Under the pieces are notes generated by a model. That model did not search any database. It worked only from the letters and a program-made list of their open reading frames with translations, and was not told the origin of the DNA. A stretch of DNA of 64,000 bases from Camarhynchus parvulus. Its lineage: Eukaryota; Chordata; Aves; Passeriformes; Thraupidae. Below, one piece after another: positions 1 to 13,023 of this stretch; position 1 is the stretch's first letter, and each line of letters opens with the position of its first letter. Where the stretch lies: NCBI RefSeq assembly GCF_901933205.1, contig NC_044573.1:49533493-49597492 (forward strand), written 5' to 3'. Both the position numbers and the translations under genes were made by a program.

Positions 1-2929
1 CCAACTCTCATGTTATTCAATCCTGCAAAGATGGACCCATGAGGAATATAATTAATTTCTATGTATTAATTATATTATGTAATGCATAGTTTTTATCACA
101 AATTATTATTTATCTTGTTTATAGCTGTAATATTTATATTATAAAGCTCCAGGCATTTCTGTGTGTTCTTCTACAGTCTTTATTATAAATACAGCCTTAT
201 TAAATTTATGCAATCAAAAATCCCAATGAAAAAATCCTCTGGATTATTCTCACAATTCTCACATAATTTAAATATAATTTGCATAGGCCAAATTTGAGGA
301 CATTGTATTTTTGCCTGGAATTTCTAAGTGTCAAGCTTCATAGGTGGTGCAGCTTTGTCCACATCTTAGGACACCAGGGAATCCCAGACAAAAGGCTGCT
401 TACTGTACCACTGCAGACCTGCATCATGGAGTCGTTGGAATTATCTCATAAATACACAGCACCCATGCAGGACATGGGATCTATGCATATAAACTACTGC
501 ACCTGTGCAGTATCACTGGCATTTACCCGGCTCTGTGAACACATTGCACATGGATTCCACTACTTCTGTACTGACATCTATTACAGGAATCAAATTTAGA
601 AACTCAGCATCCCTATTTTTGACAAATGCATCCTCCAGATTTGATTAAACTTTATTCTGGTTGTGAGTATCATCTTCCAAGTCCATTTAAAAACCTGTAC
701 AACTTCATCTACTGGCAAAGATTAACCTGGTTTTTCAGAATGCCATTCCATACTGCCAGGAACCCCCACTGCTCTGAGCTGTGGGACCGGTACTTCAGCT
801 CTCAAATGTCGTGCATCTTCTGAAGCATTTTGGTTTCCATAGATATGTGTGCTTGGTTCGTCATTAGTTTGTAAGTGCTCAATGACCTCAGCAACTCTCT
901 TTGTTTGTGTGTGTGTGCAACATTTTCTCTTAATACATGGTTGTTTTTGTTTCTGGAGTGCTTATCACCATAACAATCCTCCCCCCTCCCAAATGATCTG
1001 TTACTACACTCCCTTGATTTATGTATGCATTCTACATCCAAAAGCCTTTGTGTGCAGGATGTAAAGGTCAGGTGAATAATCTTTTAGAATTCTGTCTTGT
1101 CAATGAATTGTCTAAAAAATTAGTCACTTGTTACATCAGCTAAAAATACAAAATCCCAGCGGGGTGTGGCAGCTGTTTCCCATATCCATGAGATTTAAGC
1201 ATTAATCATCCCATTCAGGTCAATTAGTCTTCCCTAGCACTCAGTCATGCACATTTTTGATTGCTCATAACTGCTCCTAAGACAAGGGCCAAGTGTGTTT
1301 AGATTCCCCTGAACTGCTCTCTCTTCTCACAAACTGGATTAGAAGGAGCAACCCGGCAGCCTGAAGCTCACTGGAGATACTCAGGTGATTTTAGTGAGCA
1401 CAGATTTAGGTTGTAGCTTAACTGGTAGGTAAACAGGAGTACAAGTTTTCTTCCTGTCAAAAGAAGGGCATTATAGAAACCCTGCAATTATCTTGAGAGT
1501 ATTTAGGAAAATCTAAAAGAAACCAAAATATTCTTCCTATTTGTTTATTTAAAATTAGAAGTAATTAAAAATGGGGAGATGTGGAACCAAAACCCAGAAA
1601 GAAACAATGCAAGGCACCAGAATCCAGGGTAGTAAATTAATTTTAAAATTAAGACATTTGGGGAAGAGGATAGATTTTAAAAAAAAGGGAACAGGATCGA
1701 TTAAAAAAAATTTTTAAAGGAGAATGATGAACCTGTTTTTCCAGAAATCAGAAGCCACAGGCTGGTGTAAGCAGTGACTGACTGATTTGCTCTCTTTAAA
1801 AAACATCACTAGGACAGGGTTATAATATGGGCCATGCATAAACTGAGGTTAGAAGTGGGAAGGTATCTAATCATGGGAGAAGTGCAGCCTTCCACTGAAA
1901 ATAGCAGGTGAGTACACCATCTTTTTTTCTCTATTTAAATTTCTTGATCATTGTAGGAAAGGCACTTGGAACAGTTTTGATAAAGAACAGACTTCCCACA
2001 CACAAGACCTCCTGTAGACTGTTGTGTATTTAAAATGTTTAGAGTTCCCTCTTATCTGTGATGCACTTAACAGGCTTTGGCTTAGGAAAGAACATTCTAT
2101 ACCTGGCACTTCAATGAAAGTGCACAGACATGGTTTGCAGTGTATTCTGAAGCTTATTTGACTGGAAAATGAAGTTGCTGCCTCCTGGACATGAGGTCTT
2201 TAACTTCATTTTATTAACCTGACACTGGATACTGATACTCAAGTTAAAAGAAGAAAAGAATGGCTTATTTGTTTGATTTTATGAAATTAATCCATGAACC
2301 ACAAACATCACCAAGTTTCTACAACCATCAGTTAAAACATTTTTAATTAAGCCACCACATTTGAAACGAGTGTCACATACATTAGTATCACTTGAAAGTA
2401 ATTAATAACTTTTTGCAATAGCTTTCTCTGGAACATTGAAGTTGTGTAACATGCTGGTTATGCTTCTACCCCTCCCAGTACATTCAGAGCCAAATTTATT
2501 TTACATTAGTCGTCTTCTGACAAGTTATGCCAATGCTTATAAAAAAGCATACAAAAGACTTAAATTACGCTAATCCTGATAACCATATTACCATACCATC
2601 TTCCCTGTCATTAGGAAACGTGTCCATTTTCTTACACTTTCTTCTCTTTTTCAGCTTTAGTTGGGCAAGGGTTTTCCTCACTTGAGATTCTCTGCTGTCT
2701 TTAGAATTCACTAGAAGTAGGTACTATCATTTCTTATGATAAAGTCTACACAGTATTCCCCACCAGCCAGTACTGTACAGAAAAAGGAAAAAAATTTAAA
2801 AGGACATGTTTGCCACGGAACTCTCTTATTTGGCAAGAATCATAAATACAACTGATTGTATATGCCACAACTGAGCTCATAACACAATTCTGCAGTCTGC
2901 GGACATTTATGCTCTGTAAAGTTATAAAA
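1..2929. other. Non-coding DNA downstream of PERP
   Basis: AT-rich sequence with no recognisable exon, RNA gene or clear repeat. Open frames here are short and resemble nothing I know. It lies beyond the 3' end of PERP, which is transcribed right to left. An AATAAA on the minus strand at 2500-2495 could be a very distal PERP poly(A) signal, but nothing else supports one this far out. Confidence 0.6.
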
Positions 2930-2990
2930 TACAGGCCTAGAAGGGACCTTCAAGAATCACCTGGCCTCTCTAAAACAGGATCACATGCAA
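2930..2990 (-). mobile_element. Short CR1-type LINE 3'-end fragment
   Basis: The plus strand reads 'agaagggaccttcaagaa' followed by 'cacctggcc'. This is the antisense of the CR1 3' region that normally reads GGAAGGGACCT..AGA.CATCTGGTCC. Only about 60 bp survive and they are diverged, so this is an old truncated copy, inserted antisense relative to the plus strand. Confidence 0.5.
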
Positions 2991-3464
2991 TATATAGCAT
3001 TATCAAATTGAAAAATGTGTTACATTTTGTATTACAAATACAAAAATGTGTTACAATGGAAAGCTATACAATATATAATACAAGAAATACAGGGCATTGC
3101 AAAAGATCAGTTGTAAATTACTTTAGCTTTACAGTCTGTTGGTTAATGCTTTCTAAGTTCTATTTTGTACATGTGCATGAATACACATACCCAGCACTTA
3201 CCCTCTCCTAAGTACCAGGTTCATGAGAGTAAGAAATAACACAGAGCAACATGCAGCATTTGCTTTCCACCCCACCTATATCCTCCTCAGTCTGTCTTTG
3301 CTAAAGCTACTCCCCCATAGCTGGAAGAGGAGTTCAAAAAATGAACTTCTCCTTTTTCCCCAGCTGAACAAAGCCCTGACAAAGATTACAGACCATAATT
3401 AAATCTGCTGTAAGATGCTGCAGGTCCATGACCAACACAGACATGGCTACGCCTTGCTGGAATA

Positions 3465-3470
3465 TTTATT
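3465..3470 (-). terminator. Candidate distal poly(A) signal of PERP
   Basis: AATAAA on the minus strand, about 1.1 kb past the PERP stop codon. From what I recall of mammalian PERP, a 3'UTR of about this length would be normal. Other candidates exist (see 3990), so the site actually used is uncertain. Confidence 0.3.
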
Positions 3471-3989
3471 TGGAACTGCTGGCTGCAGAAACACAAATGA
3501 GGAGCCAACCAGATTACTCCAACACTGATGTCTGTATGAAGTTTACATATGTAAATTGCTCACAGAACTGCCTTTCTATTTCTACCTGTTACCCCTACTC
3601 ACTCACAAAGCAGCCCAAGTTTGCTAAACCCTGAGGTACCTAGAGTGTTAGAAACTTTTGGATGTTTTTAAACACCTTATGCTAAAATTTCCCTCCAAAG
3701 CACACTGATAATTAGAACACTGCAACTTTACAAAGATGGACTAATAGAATAGTTTATGTTTCTGCTCAAAGATACTTTCTAAATCAGCATCCCTCATATC
3801 CCATGTAAAAATGTATGTAGTTTAGCATCTGAATCCATTACAACACATACATGCAATTCCATCACAAGTCCTGCTGTGGCCACAAACCCACCAATGTTAC
3901 ATTAGCCACTCTTATGTTATACACACCAGCTCCATGCTTTAGAGGAGACCTTGTCCAACAGCACCAATTGGTGGAAAATAAACTTTAAT

Positions 3990-3995
3990 TTTATT
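3990..3995 (-). terminator. Candidate proximal poly(A) signal of PERP
   Basis: AATAAA on the minus strand about 560 nt past the stop codon. It is followed 15-40 nt downstream on the minus strand by a G/U-rich stretch (TTGGTGCTGTTGG), as expected of a cleavage region. A further AATAAA at 4431-4426 is only about 130 nt from the stop codon and has weaker downstream context. Confidence 0.35.
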
Positions 3996-4556
3996 TTCCT
4001 CTTAATTCAAATAGCTAGTAGTCAACAACAGTCCAGTAACAGGAATGAGAAAAGATTTTTAGGCAGCAGATGACTGTGATAGTATCACAGAAGTTTCTTT
4101 CTTGTGACTTTGACAGAACAAAAAGCATTCATTGGAAGGCTGTATTTTTTCCTAGCTCCATTTAAAGCAATTTTGTCAGAGGTGAAAAAAAACAACCTAT
4201 CTCACAGGACACACTAATGGGTTGTTTAAAATTTTTCCTTTTCCTTTCTACACTTAAAACACTATCATCTATATTCATAAGAAAATATTTGAATAAAATA
4301 AGGATGACTCAATTAATTGGGAGGGGAAGGAGCAAGTAAACCACCCAAACTGAATTGACATGAGAATATGTAAATAATACTTTGGGTAAAAGCTACTTGG
4401 ATTAAGATGCCAATGTTTTTCCTAATTTATTGCCAGCCACAGTAAGAAATACACTGGCAAAATAAGGTGAGTTTTTTTAGTCTCCTACAATCACACCAAA
4501 TGTACATCAGAGGCGCTCCTCTGTTTTGACAGTTGACTGTACTTGGACTTAATCTT

Positions 4557-4792
4557 TCAATTTAAGTATGGTGCTCTCTCTGGGGAGGAGTAGTAATAGG
4601 TAGGCTTGATGTTTCCCAGGACTTCATCTTCCCAGTTGGGGAGGCAGCAGAAGAAGAAAGCACAACCTATTACAACAACAGTGCTGGCCCAGCCAAAACC
4701 ATAGGCCCAGCTGAACATGTTATCTCCTGTCAGTGGAATGTCTTCTGTGAATTTCACTGGGTAAATGACCAAGCCAATGATCTGGAATGCAG
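4557..4792 (-). CDS. PERP: PERP coding exon 3 (last coding exon)
   Basis: 236 nt including the TGA at 4559-4557. It codes residues 119-196: the end of TM3 ([12 protein letters not shown]), the second extracellular loop, TM4 and a cytoplasmic tail rich in Tyr (YYYSS) and ending in APYLN. The acceptor is preceded by a CT-rich tract (TTCTCTCTCTAG). Confidence 0.95.
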
Positions 4793-7700
4793 CTAGAGAG
4801 AGAAAAGAAAGAAAACCAGGAGTAAGTTACAGTGAACATATTACGGTTCCCAGTAAGAAAAGGTACCTGGAGATAAGTGCATACTTAAGATATGTAAGGA
4901 TTAGCTCCAGACCTGCAATCAGATCTGCATTGTTACAGAGGTATTTGACTTCTGTCCCAGGCAGATCCCCACGCCCATGTGGCTGCGGCAGCACCTCAGC
5001 TGCATTGCCAGGTTGCTAAGGCACATACCTGCATGCCGTGACCAGCCCTGTCCCACAGCCAGCACTGGCAACCCTGCCGAGCCAGTTACCTCCCAGAGCC
5101 CCATTCCTCCTCCTCTCATCAGAAAGGTGGGAAGCACCCACAGCTCTTAAGTCTTAGCATGTCACATGAAGGGTCAAAGGTTTTGGTCATCCCCATGAAT
5201 TGCTTTTGGGAAAGTGAGAACTGACAAAGGCCACTGGAGCTTCCCTACCCATTATGCTTTCAGAGTGCAACTCAGCCTTCCCTTGTTTCTCATGAAAATG
5301 AGTCATAAACCAGACAAAGACAGCTAATTTCGTAAGGGAGGCTCCATCTAGCATGTTTTTCTGCTGATGCCTGTTTCACATCTAAAATCACCTTGTCTTT
5401 GTGCCCAGCCTTACCAACAACAAAGAGCAGGCCTCCAATTCCTCGCACGAAGTTGAAGCGGAGGATCTCGATCGAGAATGCGATGACTGCAAGGGCGAAA
5501 CAGATGACCAGGATCACAAAGCCAACGAGGTATGTGGCAGCTGCTGCTCTCCCCCACCCTTGAAGAGAAAACAAGAAAGGTATTACACACAGCAGTACTC
5601 TTCTGTAGGTCATTGCAGCTCTTTGGGTTCCTTTATTCATTTTTTTATTGAAACCCTTTACTGTAAGAAGCATGTCCTTATGTCAAAGCAATGCTGAATG
5701 CCTGCAAAGCACACAGCTGCAGAGCAGGGGGCACCGTCACTGCTGGAGCAGCACAGGACTCCCTGCCTGCTAACTTGTCTTGCTGAAAAGGGGATAGAGT
5801 GCAGCATACAAGAGAGATAATACCTTCAAACTCTGTATCTGTAAGACACCCACAGATATCTGAGCAGATTGTCAGCAGTTGTGTGCCCTACGTCCTTTAT
5901 CACTACAGCTCCTGTTCAATATTCAAGTTTACAAAAGAACTTCCATGCGCTGGGAAGTGTGAAAACAGACAAGAGCTACCACCACAGGAGATAACAGCTG
6001 GGAAATAATAGTGCTGTCTGCATAACACTTCTGTTTGTTTATGACAAGAATAGGTCATGGGAAGCAAAATAAGCATGACCAAAAAGAAATAAACCTGCAA
6101 TAGCTGAAAAGATGACAAAAGAATGTTCTTGAAAATAAGTATCTATTCACAGCTAAAACGTAGCAGGTGGAGGAGAAACAACAAAATCTGAGGTAAAAGT
6201 TGATGAGTCCTCTTTGAATCATTACTTTGACATTTGCTGGAACAGGGTGTATCAAGCTACTTGGTATCAAGCTACTGCGTGCTGGAGAGGCTCAGGCATG
6301 AAGCAAGCGCTGTATTCCAGCGGAGCAGCCCCAGCGTCCAGAACTCACCTGGCACAGGCAGCGCCAAGGCAACAATGGCAGGAAAACCTCCTAGATAAAC
6401 AGCCAGCGATTCTGCTTTGGCAGTAACACGGTCTTGTGAAAAGGCCCTCACACACCTCGTCCTCTTCAGAAACCAAGCAATTTAGGCGAGCCCAGTGCAA
6501 ACAACTACAAGCAAAAGTGTTCCTGCCCTGGAGGCAGGATACCTGCCCACAAGGACTAAACCATACTGGCTAGTGCTTTGTTTTCCAGTCAGCTGTCATC
6601 ACAGTTCAATTCCCACATCTACATATTGTGAGTTTCTACTTTCACACACTCAGACAGAGGTAGGGCCGGATCCTGAGCTCCCTCTAATGTAGGAATAAAG
6701 AGGCCAGTGAGATCTAGGTCAGAACATTAAAAAAAAAAATCCCTTTCATCATAGCTGTCCATTCCAACACAGTGGAAGTGACTTTGGAGATGTCCTGCTT
6801 TCAATGTAGTCTCCATTCTTTCTCTGCAATTTTCTGTCTGAAAGCAAAGCATTGTTTTACAGCTGTTTTAATTAGATCTGTTTGATCTGGTTTCTTTATT
6901 TCTAATCCAACAGCAAAAGTAAAATACAGCAGTAAAATACATCAACCAAATCTCTGCCAAAACTTCCAACCAGCACCTCTGCTACCTGAAGACAAAAAAA
7001 CTGACACAGAAAAGATAAATGAAAGTCTTTCTTTCCCCTTTCCCTTCCTAGAGCTACTCAAGACAGTAAAAACTTGTCAAATTTCTTCTTTTTCAACTAG
7101 CTGTGTCTCATACCCCTTCCCTGAGGGAATGCTGAGGGGAAGAATTGGGGGGGAGACTGATGATGTCTGGAGATCTGGAGAGTAGAGCTACAGTCAGTGG
7201 TTTGATAAAATCTTTTCACACAAAATATTCTCTGCCATATCTAACACAGGTATTGAATATTGTCTTCACAATAGGATTTCTTTAGTGATAACTAATATAA
7301 AGGGATATGTAACCATAACACCCAGGCAGCTCAGGAAAACCCATTCAGACTAGGTGATTTAGGCAAGGTTTTATCAATATTTGCCCTATTAAGAAAAAAA
7401 AAGCACAACAAGAAGGAACACTAAGTTACCATAGCATATTCCCTTTCAGATGCATTCTTTATTCTGACAAGATGTAGGAGGATAAATCTGGCATTTGTTT
7501 GATGAAATTTAAGTTGTAAACTCAAATACACCTGCATGTTAGACACCTTGAGTTTTAGAGCAACACAAACACAGCGGGAGGAGTATAAGGCAGAATGCCC
7601 ACAGTGCTCCCTCTGCCATTTTCATATCATCTGTACTGTCTTTACAAGCATAATAAGCTTTTGGATACAGGTCAGCCCAGGCTCTGCTCAACAGTGATTT

Positions 7701-10700
7701 ATTTTCTTGTCTCTGGCAATAAGAAAATGACAACACATAGCTGCAGGAGATATCTTGTCAGGAAGATTAATATCAAGCTCAGCTTTGCTTCAGGTCTTCA
7801 GAAACAAGGCAGAGTAGGTAGCACCATCATGAAACTCTGTGAGTTTTGTGCTCATGTGTGACAGAGCCCAGTGCTGGTGACCCAGGACATTCTGCTCTTT
7901 CTTCAGCTGGATTATCTTTTCCAACAGCACTTAGCAGCAGGTTGATGCTGACAAGACCTGATAAGATTGAGTCATAGGTGCTGCCCACAGCACTAGATGG
8001 GTGTGCTCTGGGCTGGATGAGTGTAGTCAGCCACTGAACTATCAGCCAGACACTTGATCCCCTGCGGGAATCACAGGAATTACAGTTAATTTTTGAGATT
8101 TCTCTTACATTGTGTATATATATAAGTCTCTTAATAAGTGACTGATGGGAGAGACGGGGGTGGGAGGGTGCACCTTTCCCAAGCATAGGGTGCAGCCCTG
8201 GGATGTTCCTTATCCACAACCTGTTGCCACCCCCACCGACAGGGAGAGTTTTCACCAGAGGGGCTGCTGCAGAGCCAAAACTGAAATTGCTGCTTCTCCA
8301 TGAAGGATCTCCCTCATCCCCACAGCTATCAAGTCAGGCTTTCCCAGCTCCTTTTCCTCCTAAAGGCTTCTGAGAGCTGACAGAGTCCCCACAGGCACCC
8401 AGCTCTCCTGTCTTTCTGAAAGAACCTCCCCCTACAGCTCCCAGCTGCCAGGAGGGGAGAGGTGCAGGTTTACCCTCTCACTGTTTGCTGCCATAAGAGC
8501 TGGAGACACCTGCTCACAGTCACAGAATGACAGATCAGCCCCATTTTCTATATGGTTTATGCTCAAAAGTACCTTGTAATCATAAGATATTTAGCCAGAA
8601 TTTAAGCTTTTCCATAAAAATAGAAAAGTCACAGACCCATTCATTTGTCAGAGAGAGTATTTCTTGTGCAAAATAAACATAAATATATGTGTGTTTATGA
8701 AATCAACCAAGAACACCAAGAAGTGATTTAAAACTGCATAAACAGAAAGGCAGAAGAATTGGAGAGCAGAAAAGCAGAGAAATAGTTGGGGATATTAGTG
8801 TTTCCAGGTCAGCTTGGCCTCAAAGAATAGTCAAGTTCTTTGCATCTAATCAGCAGAAAAGTATTTATCTATTAGGTGGTGTTGAAAGAACATTTAAAAA
8901 AACAACTGTTCAGAAGGTCTGTAATTATTAGGAAGGATTAAGAGTTTTATTACATAGCATTACATTACATTAATGATTACTATGGGAAGGAACTCAGCTG
9001 CAAGTGTTATCATGCAAATAACTAGGAGGGGTCATGATTTCTAAATGTTAATGATGAGCACCAGTAATATGATGAAATTAAAAGAAAGCAAGCAACAGTA
9101 CCTTAGCATTAAGTGTGTTTCCTGACTTCATTTGGCCATGCCTCAGCTTCACCAGGGAGGAGGTGGAATCTCTACAGGCTAAGATATTTAAATCTAGATC
9201 TCTCTTTAGAAATCAATAAAAGGGCTGTGAAAATAGTCTAGCAGGAAGATGAACTGCTACAGGATTTGCACTAACAAGACTCTCATATTTGTTCATTCAC
9301 TTCCAGAAGCCAAAGCTACTTTGTTAGCTCATGAATAAGTGGAAGTTTTTATCACGACCTGTAGAGACTGAGCATGTTTTTGCAATGTAGCTGTAATATT
9401 CTTGTGTATGTAAATGGCAGTAGCAATCCTTGCTTGGCCTCAAGAGCCCATTACACAGAATGTCCAAGAATATCTGCCTTCTTTTATGTCATAAAGGAGT
9501 GGTAGACTGCAAGCAAAATAGCAGTGTCAGCATTACTTTCTTGCTCAGGTAATGTGCGAACTTCCATGGTAGCATGACTGGTGAGAGGAAGCTATGTGCA
9601 TGCCCACCATGAGCACAGAGGACCCCAGAATCCAAGGTTTGCTGGGAGGGCAGGTTGGAAATTAATACTGGGAATCACAATCTGTTTTGGCTTTAGGAGT
9701 GCAGGAAAAAAAATAAAACCAAAATATTAAATGCAAGGCTTCTAGTATAAACTTGGCTTCAGTTGAGAGCTGAGGAGAGGCACAATCCTACACATTTCCA
9801 GCTTTTAGTCTCTGGATTGTTAGCAGCAGAAGTGTGCCTGCTCAGGAGCCAGCAAAGTGCACTGGCAGAGACACCAGCCTCACATTTCACTGGGATCTTT
9901 TACCAGGAAGTTGCAGTAAGTGTTTTCTGGGTGTAGGCAGGGACGCCAACTGCTACACCTTTCCCATCAACATTTCCCAAGTGCCTGCACTTGCCTGACA
10001 CTACACACGATGTTAGTTTGTCTTGAATGCATCCTGGTGTTTGTAAATCAGACAAAAGCATGCCTGAAAAGAGGCATATTGAAAAGGTAAGTACACACCT
10101 AGCATTCCTCCTCTATTTACCCGGCCCCTCAGTGAAGTCTCCACATGCACTCAGTTTCACCAATAATCTGTGGTATCAAAGTCCATGCCTCTAGGGACAT
10201 AGGTACAGTGGCACAGCTCCAGTGAAACATGATTCACAAAGGCTGGGCTCCTTTTTTTTTTTTTCTGGCACTTACTAAGAATCCAGAAAAATGCTTCCCT
10301 TTTTCTTTGTTGGTTGGTACATACCAAATGAATACCAACTGGCTCTTCGTGTTAAGAAGGAGTTAACCTAATGAGGTTACCTTTACTGCATAAGTACACA
10401 CCCATCTTTTACAGTGTTAATTCAAAGCAAGGTCACTGGGACCAGTCATTCAGAACCAGGAGGCCGCAGCCCCCCATAAATATTGCTCCTAAACTTACAA
10501 TCTCATCATTATAAAGACAATCATCCTTTCCAAGTTACACAGTGCAAATAATCTTTGTCATAGCTGATGGCTTGCTGATATGTTTTAAACACACAGCCAA
10601 CAGTTAAATCCTGCAATGGTCTAGACTTAGTCATCTTGAGTCATATTCTAGTGCACTGCAGCACTTCTGCGTTGCAACATTTTGATAATACATAGATGCT

Positions 10701-12868
10701 GCCAGTCAGGGTACTTCCCAGACACAAACCAGCACAGAACTCTAAAGAAAATCCCTTCCCTGTCTCCCTGCCACATGACATCCTACTCTTCTTTTTCCCT
10801 TTCACTTTTTCCCTCTCATGTAGTATTTGCAAATGTGCATTAAGGAGCTATGGAGTTTAGGAGACACTACTATTTGCAAATCTTTGTTTGTCTTTTCCTG
10901 CCCCTTTCTCCTCATTTAAAATTAGTGTCTCGCCTGCTTTTTTTTCTACCTCTTCCTCATACACATGCCACAGCTCAATTAAGAATTTGTCTAATGGCAC
11001 ATTCTGTTAATGGAGATCCACTCTGAAGTCTTCATTTCATCAGGAGAGGTGCAGGATGGTTAGTGCACAGCAATTATTGTATGCAAAACACAAGTTATGC
11101 ATCTCAATTAGTTAGCCTTTATTTTCCTGCTTCAGTGCTATAAATGCCTGCTAGGCATTTTTTCCTTTGTAAATGCCCTCACCATTTTGACAGTAATTGC
11201 ATTAGCATAGAAGAAAAGAAAACAAAACAAATCAAACCTGAATTCATGTGTTACATCCTGTCTCTAGATGCAAATACTATTTGAGTAGACAGTGGCATTG
11301 ATGTTATGAAAATTTGAGAACAGGCAAATTCATATAAATAAGCCAAGGATTTAAGTAAGTTTTGGTTTAAATAAGCCAAGACTTAAACAAGTGAAGTCAA
11401 GGATGCTGTTCTTCTGTGTCAGCCTGTTAACTAGGAAAAAAATGCAGAAAACTGCTTTTGTCCCACAGTGCTGAGGGCTGACGCAAAGCACACACCCATC
11501 AGTACTCAGGGACGTGTGAAGCCGTGTCACTACAGGAGAAAACAAATTCTAGTGGCTGTACTGTATTAGCACTTTTTCCCTGTGCAATGCAAATTTCAGC
11601 AACTAGCTTTTCTTCTCTGATGGGGAAGATGGACATTTTCATCTCACTAGCCAGATTTCTTCTACCTGCAGTAAGGCCCGAAGTCATCACCCAGCTGAGA
11701 AACAAAGCCACTTCTCTTACAGTATATTCAGGATTTAGCTTGTGCATGAGGGCTGCAATGAAAAGCTTCTGGAAGTGTGTCTGCCGTGCTCAGGCAGCAA
11801 GGGATCTGCAAGGAAACAGTCCCAGCTCTCCCAGCTGAAACACACCCTTCCAGCCCCCCAGTCCCTAAAGAACCCTCATCCAAGATCTTAAGGCGGGTCT
11901 GCTTATTTGTCCAGAAATATTTTGTTTGAGGGAAAAGCAGATGTAATCAGACCCACGTGTCCTAGCAATAAAACAAAAAGTCCCCCAAAAGACCTAGAAA
12001 CTGAGAGTGTGCAGTAAGAATGTTACAGTGGCGATGCCAGATACAGAAGCAGCTAAACAAGTTAAAACAGAGGCACACTTATCCCTGATTTAGGCCCCAG
12101 TGCAACAGAGAGGTACAAAGAAAAGAGCAATTTTTTTTCTGCCTTCGAACCCACATCAGACCATTTTAAGCTGCTGATCAGGAGGCATTTTAATAGCTGC
12201 ACTCCCTTGGCCAGGAGGGTTAAATTAAGGTGCTCTCTTCCCCCAGAGGGTCGGGGAAATACCATTTCACTGCTGTCCAGGCATGGTCCTGCATGGAGGT
12301 TTCCACACTGGCCGTCGGACCAGGGGAGCCAGCGGCACAGGGAGGGAGCAGCCAGGTAAGGCCCTGGCACTGCAGCCCGATGAGAGCTCAGGGGACGCAA
12401 ACACACAGACTTGGAGCCAGTGCTATCTTACTTTGGTTGTAAAATAACTTCAGAAAAACCCAAAGTATCAACACCCTGGCTTCTCAGTGTTGTACTGATA
12501 AAAAAAAAAAATCGCTCCGGAGTAGTCTAGCCCTGTGTTTCGGAGCTGGTTTAAGCCCCAAAACAGCACGGATACTCCATTCCAGAAAGCAGCTGCTCCA
12601 CAGCAGAGTTAGAGGAGGTCAGTAGCCTGGCACCCACTGCCCCGGTTCCTCACTCACCGTAGTCCATCAGGGACTCGCAGTTCCAGTTGAGGTCCTCCTC
12701 GCCCCGCGTGCAGCTCTCCCATAGAGACGCTTGCTGCACGTAGGGCTCCGACTCGGACTCCAGCCAGCCCCGGCCCGCCAGGGCGATGATGCCCATGATG
12801 ATGGCCAGGCCCAGCAGCAGGGGCAGGAGCCACCTGCACCTCCAGCAGGCGAGGCCGCACACCACCAT
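4557..12868 (-). CDS. PERP: PERP, p53 apoptosis effector related to PMP22 (complete, 3 coding exons)
   Basis: Tetraspan membrane protein of the PMP22/EMP/claudin superfamily. In vertebrates it is a p53 and p63 target that acts at desmosomes and the plasma membrane, in epithelial adhesion and apoptosis. Join 12868..12658, 5558..5415 and 4792..4557: 591 nt, 196 residues plus stop (human is about 193). Exon phases agree (70 codons+1; 48 codons; remainder) and all borders are GT/AG. Predicted membrane segments are near residues 13-31, 77-99, 107-130 and 148-168. The first extracellular loop has the family LW..C signature (L49, W50, C53) with a second Cys at 64. Diagnostic blocks are CGLAC.RCRW near the start, WGRAAAA at 72-78, IGGLL at 111-115, LVIYPVK at 126-132, WAYGFGWA at 147-154 and [11 protein letters not shown] at 161-171. 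The start has a strong Kozak context (A at -3, G at +4). The C terminus is slightly longer than I recall for human. The neighbour ARFGEF3 is divergent, as in mammals. Confidence 0.96.
4793..5414 (-). other. PERP: PERP intron 2
   Basis: 622 nt with GT..AG borders on the minus strand. I see no repeat or exon-like structure inside it. Confidence 0.9.
5415..5558 (-). CDS. PERP: PERP coding exon 2
   Basis: 144 nt (48 codons) coding residues 71-118: the WGRAAAA end of the loop, TM2 and the start of TM3 ([10 protein letters not shown]). The acceptor CTTCAAG ends at 5559 and the donor GTAAGG begins at 5414. The G carried from exon 1 joins GG to make Gly71, where human has Ala. Confidence 0.95.
5559..12657 (-). 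other. PERP: PERP intron 1
   Basis: 7,099 nt between coding exons 1 and 2. It is mostly unique AT-rich sequence with a poly(T) run near 10253-10264. Near its 5' end (plus coordinates 12247-12355) there is an exon-like block in the opposite orientation, listed separately. No coding sequence of another gene was recognised. Confidence 0.85.
12247..12355 (+). other. Exon-like block antisense to PERP intron 1
   Basis: On the plus strand a CT-rich acceptor (ctctcttcccccag, ending 12246) and a near-perfect donor (CCAG|gtaagg at 12356) bound 109 nt of GC-richer sequence about 300 bp from PERP exon 1. Both signals are strong and correctly spaced. It could be an exon of an antisense non-coding transcript or chance; no homology was recognised. 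Confidence 0.2.
12658..12868 (-). CDS. PERP: PERP coding exon 1
   Basis: 211 nt coding residues 1-70 plus one base. It carries TM1 and most of the first extracellular loop, including the LW..C and second Cys positions. The donor is GTGAGTG directly after the G at 12658. The exon sits in the CpG island, so every frame appears open here; only the minus-strand frame beginning MVVCGLAC is real. Confidence 0.96.
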
Positions 12869-12974
12869 CGTGCCCGGCCGGCGGCGCGCCCAGCGAGCCC
12901 GGGCGTCGCGGGTGTGGTGCGGCGGGGACGCTCAGCCGGGACGGGAGACTGCGAGCGGGCCGGTCCGAGCGGGG

Positions 12975-12980
12975 TTTTAA
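12975..12980 (-). promoter_or_regulatory. PERP: TATA-like element of PERP
   Basis: TTAAAA on the minus strand, an AT island within otherwise GC-only sequence, about 107 nt upstream of the PERP ATG. This spacing suits a focused start site near 12945. It is not a canonical TATAAA. Confidence 0.45.
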
Positions 12981-13000
12981 GGCGCCGGGGAGGAGGGAGT

Positions 13001-13023
13001 CCCACCCACATTCCTCTGACTAA
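13001..13023 (-). promoter_or_regulatory. PERP: KLF/TEAD/AP-1 composite site upstream of PERP
   Basis: Within 23 bp the plus strand reads cccaccc (CACCC-type KLF/Sp site), acattcct (TEAD/MCAT consensus ACATTCC) and tgactaa (AP-1 variant TGACTAA). They lie just upstream of the TATA-like box. TEAD and AP-1 sites together are typical of epithelial genes, which fits PERP. Binding is inferred from motifs only. Confidence 0.45.
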
